DNA of 64,000 bases. Source: Liolophura sinensis. Lineage: Eukaryota > Mollusca > Polyplacophora > Chitonida > Chitonidae. The position numbers and the translations under genes were made by a program. How positions within the stretch are numbered: the first letter of the stretch is position 1; each line of letters opens with the position of its first letter. Under the pieces are notes generated by a model. The model ran no database searches. It worked only from the letters and a program-made list of their open reading frames with translations, and was not told where the DNA came from. The stretch lies in NCBI RefSeq assembly GCF_032854445.1, contig NC_088298.1, positions 2,164,160 to 2,228,159 of the forward strand, read 5' to 3'. This document shows, one piece after another, positions 57,901 through 64,000 of this stretch.

Positions 57901-60900
57901 CCAATATTCCGTTTAACAGCGATTCAATGTTTCAAATATTGGTTCAAGCTATTGCACATGCCCAACAGCAGATATCCCTCAAAAATATACACAATGTTGA
58001 GGCATCTTGGTAGCGAAGGCAGACATACATGAGCTACAGAAGTAAGACGGTTGCTTAACACCCTGGAACTTGCTTATCTTTGGGTCAACCAAGGAATAGG
58101 TAACCAAACAAAAATTCTATGATTAATTAAGCAACGTTTATTTGGCAGCTTTCAACAACAACAGAGAAATACTCTATCTTCCAGTACATGGTACAAACTG
58201 TGTAGCATGCATAGAGCTGATTTCAATATAGAATGCTATATAAAGGTAATTAGAGAAGGTAATTATTGACGTGTTTTGACAAGATTACGTGTTGGTCAGC
58301 TGACCTAAATGTGGACACCGGCAAATTTTCAGGAGTCGCACGAGACAAAGGAAGTGTAACCTTTGTAGTTTAGTCTGTACTGAAGACTAGTACCATGTAG
58401 TTATGATATGTCCGCTGTACTGAAGACTAGTACCATGTAGTTATGATATGTCCGCTGTACTGAAGACTAGTACCATGTAGTTATGATATGTCCGCTGTAC
58501 TGAAGACTAGTACCATGTAGTTATGATATGTCCGCTGTACTGAAGACTAGTACCATGTAGTTATGATATGTCCGCTGTACTGAAGACTAGTACCATGTAG
58601 TTATGATATGTCCGCTGTACGAAGATATACACCAGGAATATTTACTATCTAAATTTATTCTAAACAGAACAGTACATCGTTTTATACGTTGATGGCAAGT
58701 AACTCTCTGAATGTATTACTAGGTCTGGCTAAATTTTGCCACATAGCACAGGAAAGACTTGAACAATGTGTTGTCATAAGACCGCTGGGCAAGGGAGCTC
58801 AATTCAGTAATTCTAGATGGCAGTTATGCCATATACCTGTATGTCTTTCATATGTGTATGGTCCTGGTTGTTGTATGTACAGATATGCACGAATGCGGGC
58901 CTATGGCCTATTATAGTGTCAATAAAGTCTGCTACTACAATAATATAGCACTTCTTATATAAATGTCAAAGTCTACTCTCCTAACACCACATTATACGAA
59001 CAGCAAGAAGCCACTGCTGTCGCATTTTGCATCATAACTGTCTAATTCCGCTCAACCCAAGGCAATGGGTTTTATATGCATCCTTCTGAATTAGATCGTC
59101 ACTTTGGGTATGTGAACACTTGCAATCACATCTCAACTGAGACACATATTTAGATGAATGACAACTGATAAACTAGCATGGTACACGATCTGAGTACCGT
59201 TTTCAGTCATTCGCCTAGAACATTCATTCCTTCATCAATTTTCTTTTTGCATGATTCCGTCCTAATTTTGCTCTTTATATATTTTCTCACGTGATTTGTG
59301 CTGAACGTTCTTTTGGAAATTGGCCTTGTGAGCGTCCATTTTGGAATGGCTGGCATACTACACGAATGTCTGTTTTGACGCCTATATTTCAAAGTTTCCA
59401 AACATATGGGGTTAAAGTATCACATACATGGCAACAGCGTCATAAAAGTAACAATACTTACAAGTATTAAAGCTTTGTCCCAAAAACGTTTTGGTATTCG
59501 AATTCCTGATCAGTTAACTTGTCAACATATCAAACACCAAAAACTGATTACCTATCAAAAGATTTTCCTTCGAGATTATTAGACTGATAAGGATCTTCTT
59601 TATGATCTGCACGAAAGCTTAAGAGTTTGTCTTCTTTCTACGGAAATACTTGAAGCTACAGTCTCGCAGCACGTTTTTCTCAACAAACATCTGACAACAT
59701 TTATTTATTTGATTTATTTATTTATCTGATTGGTGTTTTACGCCGTACTCAAGAATATTTCACTTATACGACGGCGGCCAGATTATGGTGGGTGGAAACC
59801 GGGCACAGCCCAAGACCATCCGCAGGTTGCTGCCAGACCTTCCCACTTACGGCCGGAGAGGAAGCCAGCATGAGCTGGACTTGAGCTCACAGCGACCGCA
59901 TTGGTGAGAGACTCCTGGGTCATTACGCTGCGCTAGCGCGCTAACCAACTGAGCCACGGAGGCCCCTATCTATTTGATTGGTGTACTCAAGAATATGTCA
60001 TTTATACGACGGCGGCCAGCGTTATGGTGGGAGGAAATAGGGCAGAGCCCGGGGGAAACCCGCGACGATCCGCAGGTTCATCTGACGATATAATCAGGGA
60101 ATATATATACATATGTATTATATAGATACTTTATTGCACAAGAATACACACAACAGACAAAAGATCATGCATTACTTTTTCGGGCATTTCATGGACATTT
60201 ATGGGCATGGCGTTGCATTAAGTTTCTTCTAAATGGACATTTACAAAAATGACACTGCATTACGTTTCCTTAAATGGACATTTACCAAAATGGCATTATA
60301 TTACGTTTCCTTAAATTCGTTTCCGTAAATGGACATTAAGAGCATGGGGTTACATCACGTGTTTATAAATGAACATTACAAAATATTCCCTTGTATTACA
60401 TTTCTTAAATCGACAATCAAAAGTATGACCTTGCGTTACGTTTTTGTAAATGGACGTTAGAGAACATGTCCTCGCTTTAAGTTTCCCTAAATAGGCATTT
60501 AACATCACGGCCTTGTATTGCATTGCGTATTCCTAATTTGACATTTAAGAACATAGCGCTGCATTACGTTTTCCTAACTGGATATTTAAGAACACGACAT
60601 TGGTTTATGTAGACATATTTATATTTCAATACTGCTTAGCCTTTGCCACTCTGTTTATTTGCACCTGACACTGTTTACAGTGTGGGACACAAAAGACTGT
60701 CTGTCAGTGTTATAGCTAGTTTGCTTACATATTGTGTTACCAACATATCCGTCGTACCACAGGTATGGCACGACATTGTGACGAATTTTTTATGGTGCTA
60801 CCTAACCACAAACGCTGAAGACTGGTGAACTGATTGCTTCACTACACCAAGATGCGAACTATCGTTTTCAGGGTGATTCAATACGATTGCTGGGAATTCA

Positions 60901-62502
60901 AGTCCAGCTCATGCTGGCTTTCTCTCCGGTTGTACTTGGCAAGGACAGCCAACAAGCTGGCCATGGGTTTCCTTTGGCCTTTGCCCAGTTTCCTCTCATC
61001 ATAATGTTTGTGCCATCGTATAAGTGAAATATAAAAGAAATTTTAATCAAATAAATAAATAAATAAATAAATAAATCTTTTGGTGACACGCTAACACCAC
61101 AGCCTTACTTAACTGAGGAAGCTCTCCGCCAAAAGAAATTCGAGGTTAAGCTTTGTAGCCTGTTTCTCATTCCTGCCTTGGGTGGTGACGTTTTGTGAGC
61201 AAACTGGTGACTTACTACCCATGAAGTTAACATGCAACTGTTACATAACTGTTGTGTTCTGATCATATAATGTTCTTGGTAATTAGAAATTTACACAAAC
61301 TATTTTTATGTTAGACATCTCCTTATGAATTTTTAGTGTTTTTTAAATTTTGTTGCTCATTGTTATATTGCATTATGTATAAACCAAGAAGAGAATAACG
61401 AAACCCAATGCCAGTCTACTTACCTGACTCAACCGTCTGGCTGAGCTTACTACCCTGTACCTCCATGTACAGCCCGCCCAGACTGACCGTGTCCAAGTTG
61501 GCTCGGAAGTTCAGGGAGATAAAGGACTGGTAGATAGATGTCTCTCTGTTTGTAGCCACCTGAAACAGGGCGTCCGACGTATGGGGGATGATGACTACCG
61601 CCTGATGGGACTTGTACGTTTCCATCTCTTCCTGGCTGCTGCTGGGTTCTTTCACCGCCTGCTGACTTTCGGACACGTCCACCGCCGGCTGTCGTTTGCC
61701 CGTGTCCTCTAGATCCAGGCGGTGAGTTCCGAACGCCTTGTATTCGGATTCTATTCTATCCAGAACAAAGTGACCCTGGAACTGATCCATGTTGGCCAAG
61801 GCCACATGCACCTCCTTGGTCACGAACTTTTCGTCCTGCACGAAGTCTTTCCTCAGCTCGATGAGCTGTGGGAGACAGAATCTGTTGATGATTTCCCGGA
61901 AGGTGTAGGAGGTCGGGTCTCTAACTGCAACGAAGTTTCCTCGGCAATCTGGCTCCAGTTCCAGTTCGTGACGATCGTACCTACACAGCAAGCTCACAGA
62001 CTTCGTCGTCAAGTTCTTAGTAGTGCGGACCAACTCCAGCGGACTTCTCGCTGGCACAATCACTATCTCCCGGGTGTGAAGGTGTCTGCCGTAAATCGGC
62101 TTGTTGCCCACCGCTACATACCTCGGCATGTCTGCGAACAAACTCTGGACGGTCGGGGTACCGTGTGTCACCACCGATGGTCAGGACTCTAGCCTTCTTC
62201 CGGTAGTCAAGCGGTATTAAGATGGGAGAGGAAATGTTCTTGTAATTTTTCAAAGCCCACTTCTTGGTGTGTCCGGATTCGATTGGATAGGCGACTACTT
62301 TCTCCAGCCTTTCACATCGATGAAGTTTCAGCAAATCGCCGTTGGAGAAGGATTCTGTGTCCTCGGTGGAGTAGACCCCCTCCGCTACCTTCACCAGGCA
62401 CGGTAGATCGTGCACATCTACCAGCTCGGATATCGTGTACAAATTCTCACTCCATGTCAAGCCCTCGTCACACCCCGGCACATCCTCAGGCAGATTCGCC
62501 AT
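47548..62502 (-). CDS. CABIT-SAM adaptor gene (GAREM/THEMIS-like), multi-exon model
   Basis: Spliced gene model on the minus strand: exons 62502-61424, 54820-54686, 51044-50934 and 48188-47548. Every intron interrupts a codon after its first base, so the four exons join in one frame of about 654 codons after ignoring one extra base in exon 1. The order CABIT domain, proline-rich linker, SAM domain is that of GAREM adaptors, which bind GRB2 and regulate receptor-tyrosine-kinase/MAPK signalling in vertebrates; THEMIS proteins share the CABIT and proline-rich parts but lack SAM. Vertebrate GAREMs are somewhat longer (about 870 residues), so exons may be missing here; 56758-56719 is one candidate. 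A cytoplasmic signalling adaptor is inferred from the family. The introns hold the LINE, SINEs, MITEs and arrays listed separately. No promoter was recognised, and no AATAAA was seen just downstream of the stop. Confidence 0.72.
48309..48930 (-). mobile_element. SINE type A split by a MITE
   Basis: Tail half at 48309-48346 (TTTGTTTGGCGTTTTGCGCA) and body at 48875-48930 (GAATATTTCACCTACACAAT, CAGCATTATCGTGGGAG), in register on either side of the 520-bp insertion. Confidence 0.8.
48351..48870. mobile_element. piggyBac-like MITE inserted in a SINE
   Basis: Long inverted arms of roughly 170 bp: left AGGTGGAGAAAATATAAAAA and TATAGTGGTTATTTGGGACA; right GGTCCCAAATACCCACTATA and TTTATGTTTTCTTCTCCT. 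TTAA at both ends (48347-48350 and 48871-48874) is the piggyBac-type target duplication. It splits a SINE exactly where TCAA in other copies would have become TTAA. About 520 bp and non-autonomous. Confidence 0.85.
48949..50900. repeat. 84-bp (2 x 42) minisatellite filling an intron
   Basis: About 23 copies of an 84-bp unit. Each unit is two related 42-bp halves: AATGTATCGGCTTACTTTAT...TTTCTTTCTCCAG and AAATATATCGATCAACTTTC...GTTTTTTCCAGG. On the plus strand every half ends in a pyrimidine tract plus CAG. Because 84 is a multiple of three and the unit has no stop in one frame, the plus strand is open for 491 codons (48911-50386). This looks like a by-product: the peptide is a hydrophobic repeat with no domain, and the array lies within an intron of the minus-strand gene. 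Confidence 0.95.
50934..51044 (-). CDS. Second proline/arginine-rich exon of the CABIT-SAM gene
   Basis: Minus-strand exon of 111 bases (37 codons). The acceptor is TTTATTTGTCAG at 51045 and the donor AAAACG followed by GTAAGTGTG at 50933. In phase 1 it is open and reads VTPISPPSVPSRSNRPKR then QGNYLRPLPCTPGQN. The first part resembles a proline/arginine SH3 ligand; the tyrosine of NYLRP could be a phosphosite. A second frame is also open (YTYFAAIGSFEIQQAKK) but would run into TAA at the start of the last exon, so phase 1 is preferred. The donor lies only a few tens of bases from the last unit of the 84-bp array that fills the next intron. Confidence 0.65.
51172..51470. repeat. ATTC-rich degenerate repeat
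   Basis: Imperfect ATTC/TTCA tetranucleotide sequence containing a tandemly duplicated segment of about 95 bp (CATTGATCAGTTTGTTCATC and CACTGCATTCAAGCA recur at 51240 and 51335). It lies in the intron upstream of the 37-codon exon. Confidence 0.85.
51592..52051. mobile_element. piggyBac-like MITE, copy C
   Basis: Inverted arms: left AAAAGGCAAAGAAAACACTG with GAAGTATATGTCAGATCAAA; right TTTAATGGTCTTTCATCTGG and TTCAGTGTTTTCTTTGCCTT. Each arm carries TGACGTCA (51749-51756 and 51894-51901). The TTAA termini are mutated in this copy. No transposase. Confidence 0.75.
52066..52338 (-). mobile_element. SINE type A, full length
   Basis: Complete minus-strand copy from (TTTA)n tail to head (ACTGAGCCACGGAGGCCCC on the plus strand). 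AAAATTAATTT before and AAAAATCAATTT after look like a diverged target-site duplication. It sits just past the right end of a MITE at 51592-52051. Confidence 0.93.
52561..52811 (+). mobile_element. SINE type A with target-site duplication
   Basis: Nearly complete copy from GTCGGTTAGCGCGCTAGCGC to the (AAAT)n tail. ATCAAAGCACCCA (52551-52563) before it and ATCAAAGCATCCA (52812-52824) after it form a 13-bp duplication with one mismatch. Confidence 0.93.
53127..53487. repeat. 33-bp tandem array
   Basis: About 11 copies of a 33-bp unit containing AAAATTAGGTCATACAAACT then CTCTATAAAAGCC. As 33 is a multiple of three, the minus strand stays open and reads an 11-residue repeat (FIESLYDLILA-like). 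No start, splice or flanking coding evidence, so it is treated as a minisatellite. Confidence 0.9.
53650..53976 (+). mobile_element. SINE type B, 5'-truncated
   Basis: Same body as 20249-20609 (AAGACTTTAAAAGAGGAAGT, GTCGTCATATGATTGAAAAA, GACGTTAAACCCCAAGCACT) ending in CACTTACTCACTCA. The A-box half of the tRNA-like head is missing. Confidence 0.9.
53977..54680. other. Intronic stretch, nothing recognised
   Basis: AT-rich. The plus-strand open frame from 54413 runs antisense through the proline-rich exon and into the CA repeat; it is treated as a shadow. Confidence 0.5.
54686..54820 (-). CDS. Proline-rich SH3-ligand exon of the CABIT-SAM gene
   Basis: Minus-strand exon of 135 bases (45 codons). 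The acceptor is CTTTTTCTGTCTTTAG and the donor is CAGTG followed by GTAAGTGATG. Both borders are phase 1, so the exon can be included or skipped without changing frame. It encodes FYEASGNSPPLLTPRQ followed by GGIPSPPRPPPRPSRRTSS. The PPRPPPRPSRR core is a classical polyproline SH3 ligand of the kind by which THEMIS and GAREM bind GRB2. The GC-rich exon stands out from its AT-rich surroundings. A long TG repeat lies immediately upstream of its 3' splice site. Confidence 0.75.
54849..54970. repeat. CA/TG microsatellite palindrome beside a splice acceptor
   Basis: About 58 bases of (CA)n on the plus strand, then ACGTGTG and (TG)n, then (TA)n, then more (TG)n. The CA and TG blocks are mutually complementary, so the tract can fold back. 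On the gene's (minus) strand it reads (TG)n ending about 27 bases before the acceptor AG of the proline-rich exon. Confidence 0.95.
54971..55068. repeat. 33-34-bp x3 tandem repeat
   Basis: Three copies of CAGTGAGAACGGGGGAATGC followed by ACAAATCAACTGT, differing by one G. It begins directly after the TG run. Confidence 0.9.
55162..55262. repeat. GGAC/GGAG tetranucleotide repeat
   Basis: Imperfect run of (GGAC)n with GGAG, AGAC and GAAC variants. Confidence 0.9.
55265..56110. other. Intronic stretch, nothing firm
   Basis: AT-rich. A short plus-strand frame at 55647-55790 (MDNAARARAQLLLYWPEIE...) has no supporting context and is not called. Confidence 0.4.
56112..56180 (-). mobile_element. 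Very degenerate SINE type A fragment
   Basis: TCCCGAGATATTTCGCTGAC and GGAAGGAAACCGGATAAAT align to the middle of the SINE on the minus strand. Heavily mutated. Confidence 0.4.
56181..56715. other. Intronic stretch with a dispersed repeat
   Basis: Holds one copy (56425-56545) of the unclassified family with TTACATGAACAGTCAGAATA. The rest is unrecognised. Confidence 0.4.
56719..56758 (-). CDS. Candidate 40-bp cassette exon (phase-incompatible)
   Basis: On the minus strand a pyrimidine-rich stretch ending CTTCTCTATTTCAG precedes 40 bases that end CCAG followed by GTGAGTTT. Both splice sites are near-consensus. The length is not a multiple of three. Entered in phase 1 after exon 1 it reads on into the next exon and meets TGA within three codons. 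Entered in phase 0 it leaves in phase 1 and fits the next exon, but that needs an upstream exon I could not find, or a weaker in-phase donor inside exon 1 (ATGGAG followed by GTACAG). It is a poison exon, part of an unfound exon pair, or a chance match. Confidence 0.4.
56867..57042 (+). mobile_element. SINE type A joined to the LINE remnant
   Basis: Full tRNA-like head (GGGGCCTCCGTGGCTAAGTT) and body, with an internal deletion after CAACCTGC. It stops at TTCTTCCCACCAAT and continues directly into LINE reverse-transcriptase sequence. Confidence 0.88.
57045..58935 (+). mobile_element. Degenerate non-LTR retrotransposon (LINE), 5'-truncated
   Basis: The plus strand holds a broken reverse transcriptase: QAGFRVGYSTVDNIF, then FVDFNKAFHSVN, then WDLHVNVSKTKVVVF, separated by stops and frameshifts. 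After it comes the longest intact piece (57691-58032), starting MWHLGDMQIKTYFKLF and containing PILTYSPQLWGF. Then a cysteine/histidine end (CNLCS..., EDEYHVVMICP) and a final basic region. This order (RT, thumb/connection, C-terminal zinc knuckle) is typical of non-LTR elements; I cannot fix the clade. The endonuclease and start of RT are missing. AATAAA at 58921 lies at the probable 3' end. It is antisense to the host gene, in an intron. Confidence 0.8.
58376..58620 (+). repeat. 40-bp x6 tandem expansion inside the LINE
   Basis: Six essentially identical 40-bp units starting TGTACTGAAGACTAGTACCA, at 58376, 58416, 58456, 58496, 58536 and 58576. One unit encodes the knuckle segment TEDxYHVVMICPLY, so the array grew from the zinc-knuckle coding region. 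Forty is not a multiple of three, so the frame is destroyed. Confidence 0.95.
58936..59690. other. Intronic stretch, unclassified
   Basis: No convincing gene. At 59460-59650 the plus strand reads fragments such as SIKALSQKRFGIRIPDQ with stops; it may be an old mobile-element remnant, not identified. Confidence 0.35.
59701..59966 (-). mobile_element. SINE type A, near full length
   Basis: Minus-strand copy running from the (TTTA)n tail to the tRNA-like head (CTGAGCCACGGAGGCCCC on the plus strand). Slightly shortened in the middle. A second, truncated copy follows directly. The octamer CATCTGAC occurs on both sides of the pair (59688-59695 and 60079-60086), as expected for a target-site duplication. 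Confidence 0.9.
59967..60078 (-). mobile_element. SINE type A fragment abutting a full copy
   Basis: Tail-proximal part of the SINE in the same orientation as its neighbour, ending at CGATCCGCAGGTT. A small deletion removes TTTACGCC. Confidence 0.85.
60180..60612. repeat. Degenerate ~50-60-bp tandem repeat
   Basis: About eight diverged copies of a unit built around AAATGGACATTTA followed by GCATTACGTTTCCT. Copy length varies. No coding potential. Confidence 0.75.
60890..61076 (+). mobile_element. SINE type A, 5'-truncated
   Basis: Starts at the B-box-like GAATTCAAGTCCAGC, then the conserved body, and ends AATCAAATAAATAAATAAAT. The head is missing and the body carries small deletions. Confidence 0.8.
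61080..61418. other. Intronic stretch, nothing recognised
   Basis: AT-rich intron sequence just downstream of the CABIT exon donor. A possible short exon near 61115-61175 was considered and rejected. Confidence 0.5.
61424..62502 (-). CDS. First coding exon: CABIT domain, with a +1 frameshift
   Basis: The start ATG at 62502-62500 has G at -3 and G at +4, and an in-frame TAG lies 12 codons upstream. The first 110 or so residues (motifs LTWSENLYTISELV, HDLPCLVKVAEGVYS, FSNGDLLKLH) and the following roughly 249 residues (TVQSLFADMPRYVAV, ARSPLEL, EPDCRGNF, FREIINRFCLPQLIEL) together read as one CABIT domain. They include the C-x-G-x-F core (CRGNF, near 61930-61945) typical of THEMIS/GAREM proteins. 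The two halves lie in different frames; the shift falls between an in-frame TGA near 62183 and about 62150, and corresponds to one extra base. The exon ends at a consensus donor, TCAG then GTAAGTAG, with the intron starting at 61423 and the codon split in phase 1. The frameshift may be an assembly error or a real lesion. Confidence 0.8.
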
Positions 62503-62569
62503 ACCTTCTTCGATCCTCCTAAACTTCGCCAGGGTTCTCTATCACGCAGGCTCTATGACACTAGAGTCT

Positions 62570-63565
62570 TGCTGGAACCCGAATTTAGAATAACTGAAGT
62601 TAGGCTCAGTTCGCAGATTACTCCGTAGAGCCCCCAAGGAACCTGAAATAAGAATGATTCAATTCAGGCTCAGTTCACACAATACTCAGTAGAGCCCCCA
62701 AGGAACCTGAAATAAGAATGATTCAATTCAGGCTCAGTTCACACACTACTCAGTAGAGCCCCCAAGGAACCTGAAATAAGAATGATTCAATTCAGGCTCA
62801 GTTCACACACTACTCAGTAGAGCCCCCAAGGAACCTGAAATAAGAATGATTCAATTCAGGCTCAGTTCACACACTACTCAGTAGAGCCCCCAAGGAACCT
62901 GAAATAAGAATGATTCAATTCAGGCTCAGTTCACACAATACTCAGTAGAGCCCCCAAGGAACCTGAAATAAGAATGATTCAATTCAGGCTCAGTTCACAC
63001 ACTACTCAGTACAGCCCCCAAGGAACCTGAAATAAGAATGATTCAATTCAGGCTCAGTTCACACACTACTCAGTAGAGCCCCCAAGGAACCTGAAATAAG
63101 AATGATTCAATTCAGGCTCAGTTCACACACTACTCAGTAGAGCCCCCAAGGAACCTGAAATAAGAATGATTCAATTCAGGCTCAGTTCACACACTACTCA
63201 GTAGAGCCCCCAAGGAACCTGAAATAAGAATGATTCAATTCAGGCTCAGTTCACACACTACTCAGTAGAGCCCCCAAGGAACCTGAAATAAGAATGATTC
63301 AAGCCAGGCTCAGTTCGCAGATTACTCCGTAGGACCTCCAAGGAACCTGAAATAAGAATGATTCAATTCAGGCTCATTTCACACACTACTCCGTAGAGCC
63401 CCCAAGGAACCTGAAATAAGAATGATTCAATTCAGCCTCATTTCACACACTACTCCGTAGAGCCCCCAAGGGACCTGAAATAAGAATGATTCAATTCAGG
63501 CTCAGTTCACACACTACTCAGTAGAGCCTCCAAGGAACCTGAAATAAGAATGATTGATGTTAGTC
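62570..63565. repeat. 64-bp tandem array beside the CABIT exon
   Basis: About 15 head-to-tail copies of a 64-bp unit; its landmark GAGCCCCCAAGG recurs at 62628, 62692, 62756 and so on. Copies are nearly identical in the middle and diverge at both ends (for example CCGTAG for CAGTAG, GACCTCC for GCCCCC). The edge nearest the gene lies within 100 bases of the start codon on its upstream side, in the 5' untranslated region, promoter or first intron. Confidence 0.93.
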
Positions 63566-63866
63566 TCAGTTCACAGTCTTCTCTGTAGAACCTCTCAAGA
63601 TCTTCTCCGTATAGGTTCTCAGGAAACTGAGTTTAGAATGGTTGAAGTCTCAGTTCGTATAGTCTTCAGACGGAGTCTTACAGGGGCCTGGATTTAGAAT
63701 GATTTAGGGTAGTGTGAGTTCACAGTGTTCTGCTTGGGTTAAACAGTAGCTTGACAGTAGAGCCTTACAGCCATAGGAGCCTGAATTAAGAACGATCGAC
63801 GTTAGTACTTCGTAGTCTTCTAGCACTGACAACTAGTTTGGCTGTAGACCCACGCAAGGATTTAAG
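63566..63866. repeat. Decayed continuation of the 64-bp array
   Basis: Diverged copies of the 64-bp unit, still carrying TTTAGAATG-like and CTCAGTTC-like pieces at roughly the right spacing. No gene seen. Confidence 0.5.
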
Positions 63867-63868
63867 TT

Positions 63869-64000
63869 ATACTCAAAAAATTAATCTGTTAAATTTTGCA
63901 GAAATGTATTATGTTTTTTTTAACACGATATTGTGTCATATTTAAGATGATACTTTGTTTGTTAAATAGAATGGTTATGTTGAATTAATAGAATATGTGT
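63869..64000. mobile_element. TA-flanked MITE, cut by the window end
   Basis: Begins TACTCAAAAAATTAATCTG and goes on with AATGGTTATGTTGAATTAAT, matching the left arm and middle of the complete copy at 31814-32111. Confidence 0.6.

Noticed and set aside
61110-61180. Possible minus-strand exon near the CABIT exon
   Set aside because: Weak donor (GTTAA then GTAAGG), no pyrimidine tract, and its length breaks the phase.
61722-62192. 156-codon plus-strand frame
   Set aside because: Antisense shadow of the CABIT exon.

Overview
The window is eukaryotic, AT-rich and gene-poor. Dispersed tRNA-related SINEs, short inverted-repeat elements (MITEs) and many minisatellites fill most of it, and spliced coding exons appear only in the last quarter. 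The SINE types (one ending in a (TAAA)n tail after a GCGTAAAACACCAATC-like end, one ending in CACTCA repeats) and the CABIT-SAM gene suggest a lophotrochozoan invertebrate such as a mollusc or brachiopod. That placement is inference from remembered repeat styles, not from a search.

The one well supported gene is on the minus strand, from about 62.5 kb down to 47.5 kb. I reconstruct it from splice signals and reading phase. A large first coding exon (62502-61424) encodes a CABIT domain of the THEMIS/GAREM type. A 45-codon proline-rich exon (54820-54686) and a 37-codon proline/arginine-rich exon (51044-50934) follow. The terminal exon (48188-47548) has a Ser/Pro repeat linker and a C-terminal SAM domain. 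All junctions are phase 1 and join into one frame of about 654 codons, provided a single-base frameshift in the first exon (between about 62183 and 62150) is discounted. CABIT + proline-rich + SAM is the layout of GAREM-type GRB2 adaptors. A 40-bp exon-like segment (56758-56719) has excellent splice signals but breaks the phase.

The gene's introns are unusual. The last (50933-48189) is almost wholly an 84-bp minisatellite plus a piggyBac-like MITE inserted in a SINE. The intron before the proline-rich exon ends in a long TG run next to the 3' splice site. Another intron carries a 5'-truncated non-LTR retrotransposon (about 57045-58935) with a six-copy 40-bp expansion in its C-terminal zinc-knuckle region. 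A 64-bp array (about 62570-63560) abuts the 5' side of the first exon.

From 1 to 47 kb there is no gene I can name. This part holds SINEs of at least four types, a TA-flanked MITE family, a TTAA-flanked MITE family that carries TGACGTCA palindromes in its arms, an element bounded by an inverted minisatellite (6823-7572), and tandem arrays with periods of 15, 16, 18, 19 (nested), 20, 44, 60 and 72-73 bp. Several of the longest open frames in the window are by-products of arrays whose period is a multiple of three and are not annotated as genes. A few short coding-like frames (14538, 15456, 22844, 34758, 38060) are listed at low confidence.
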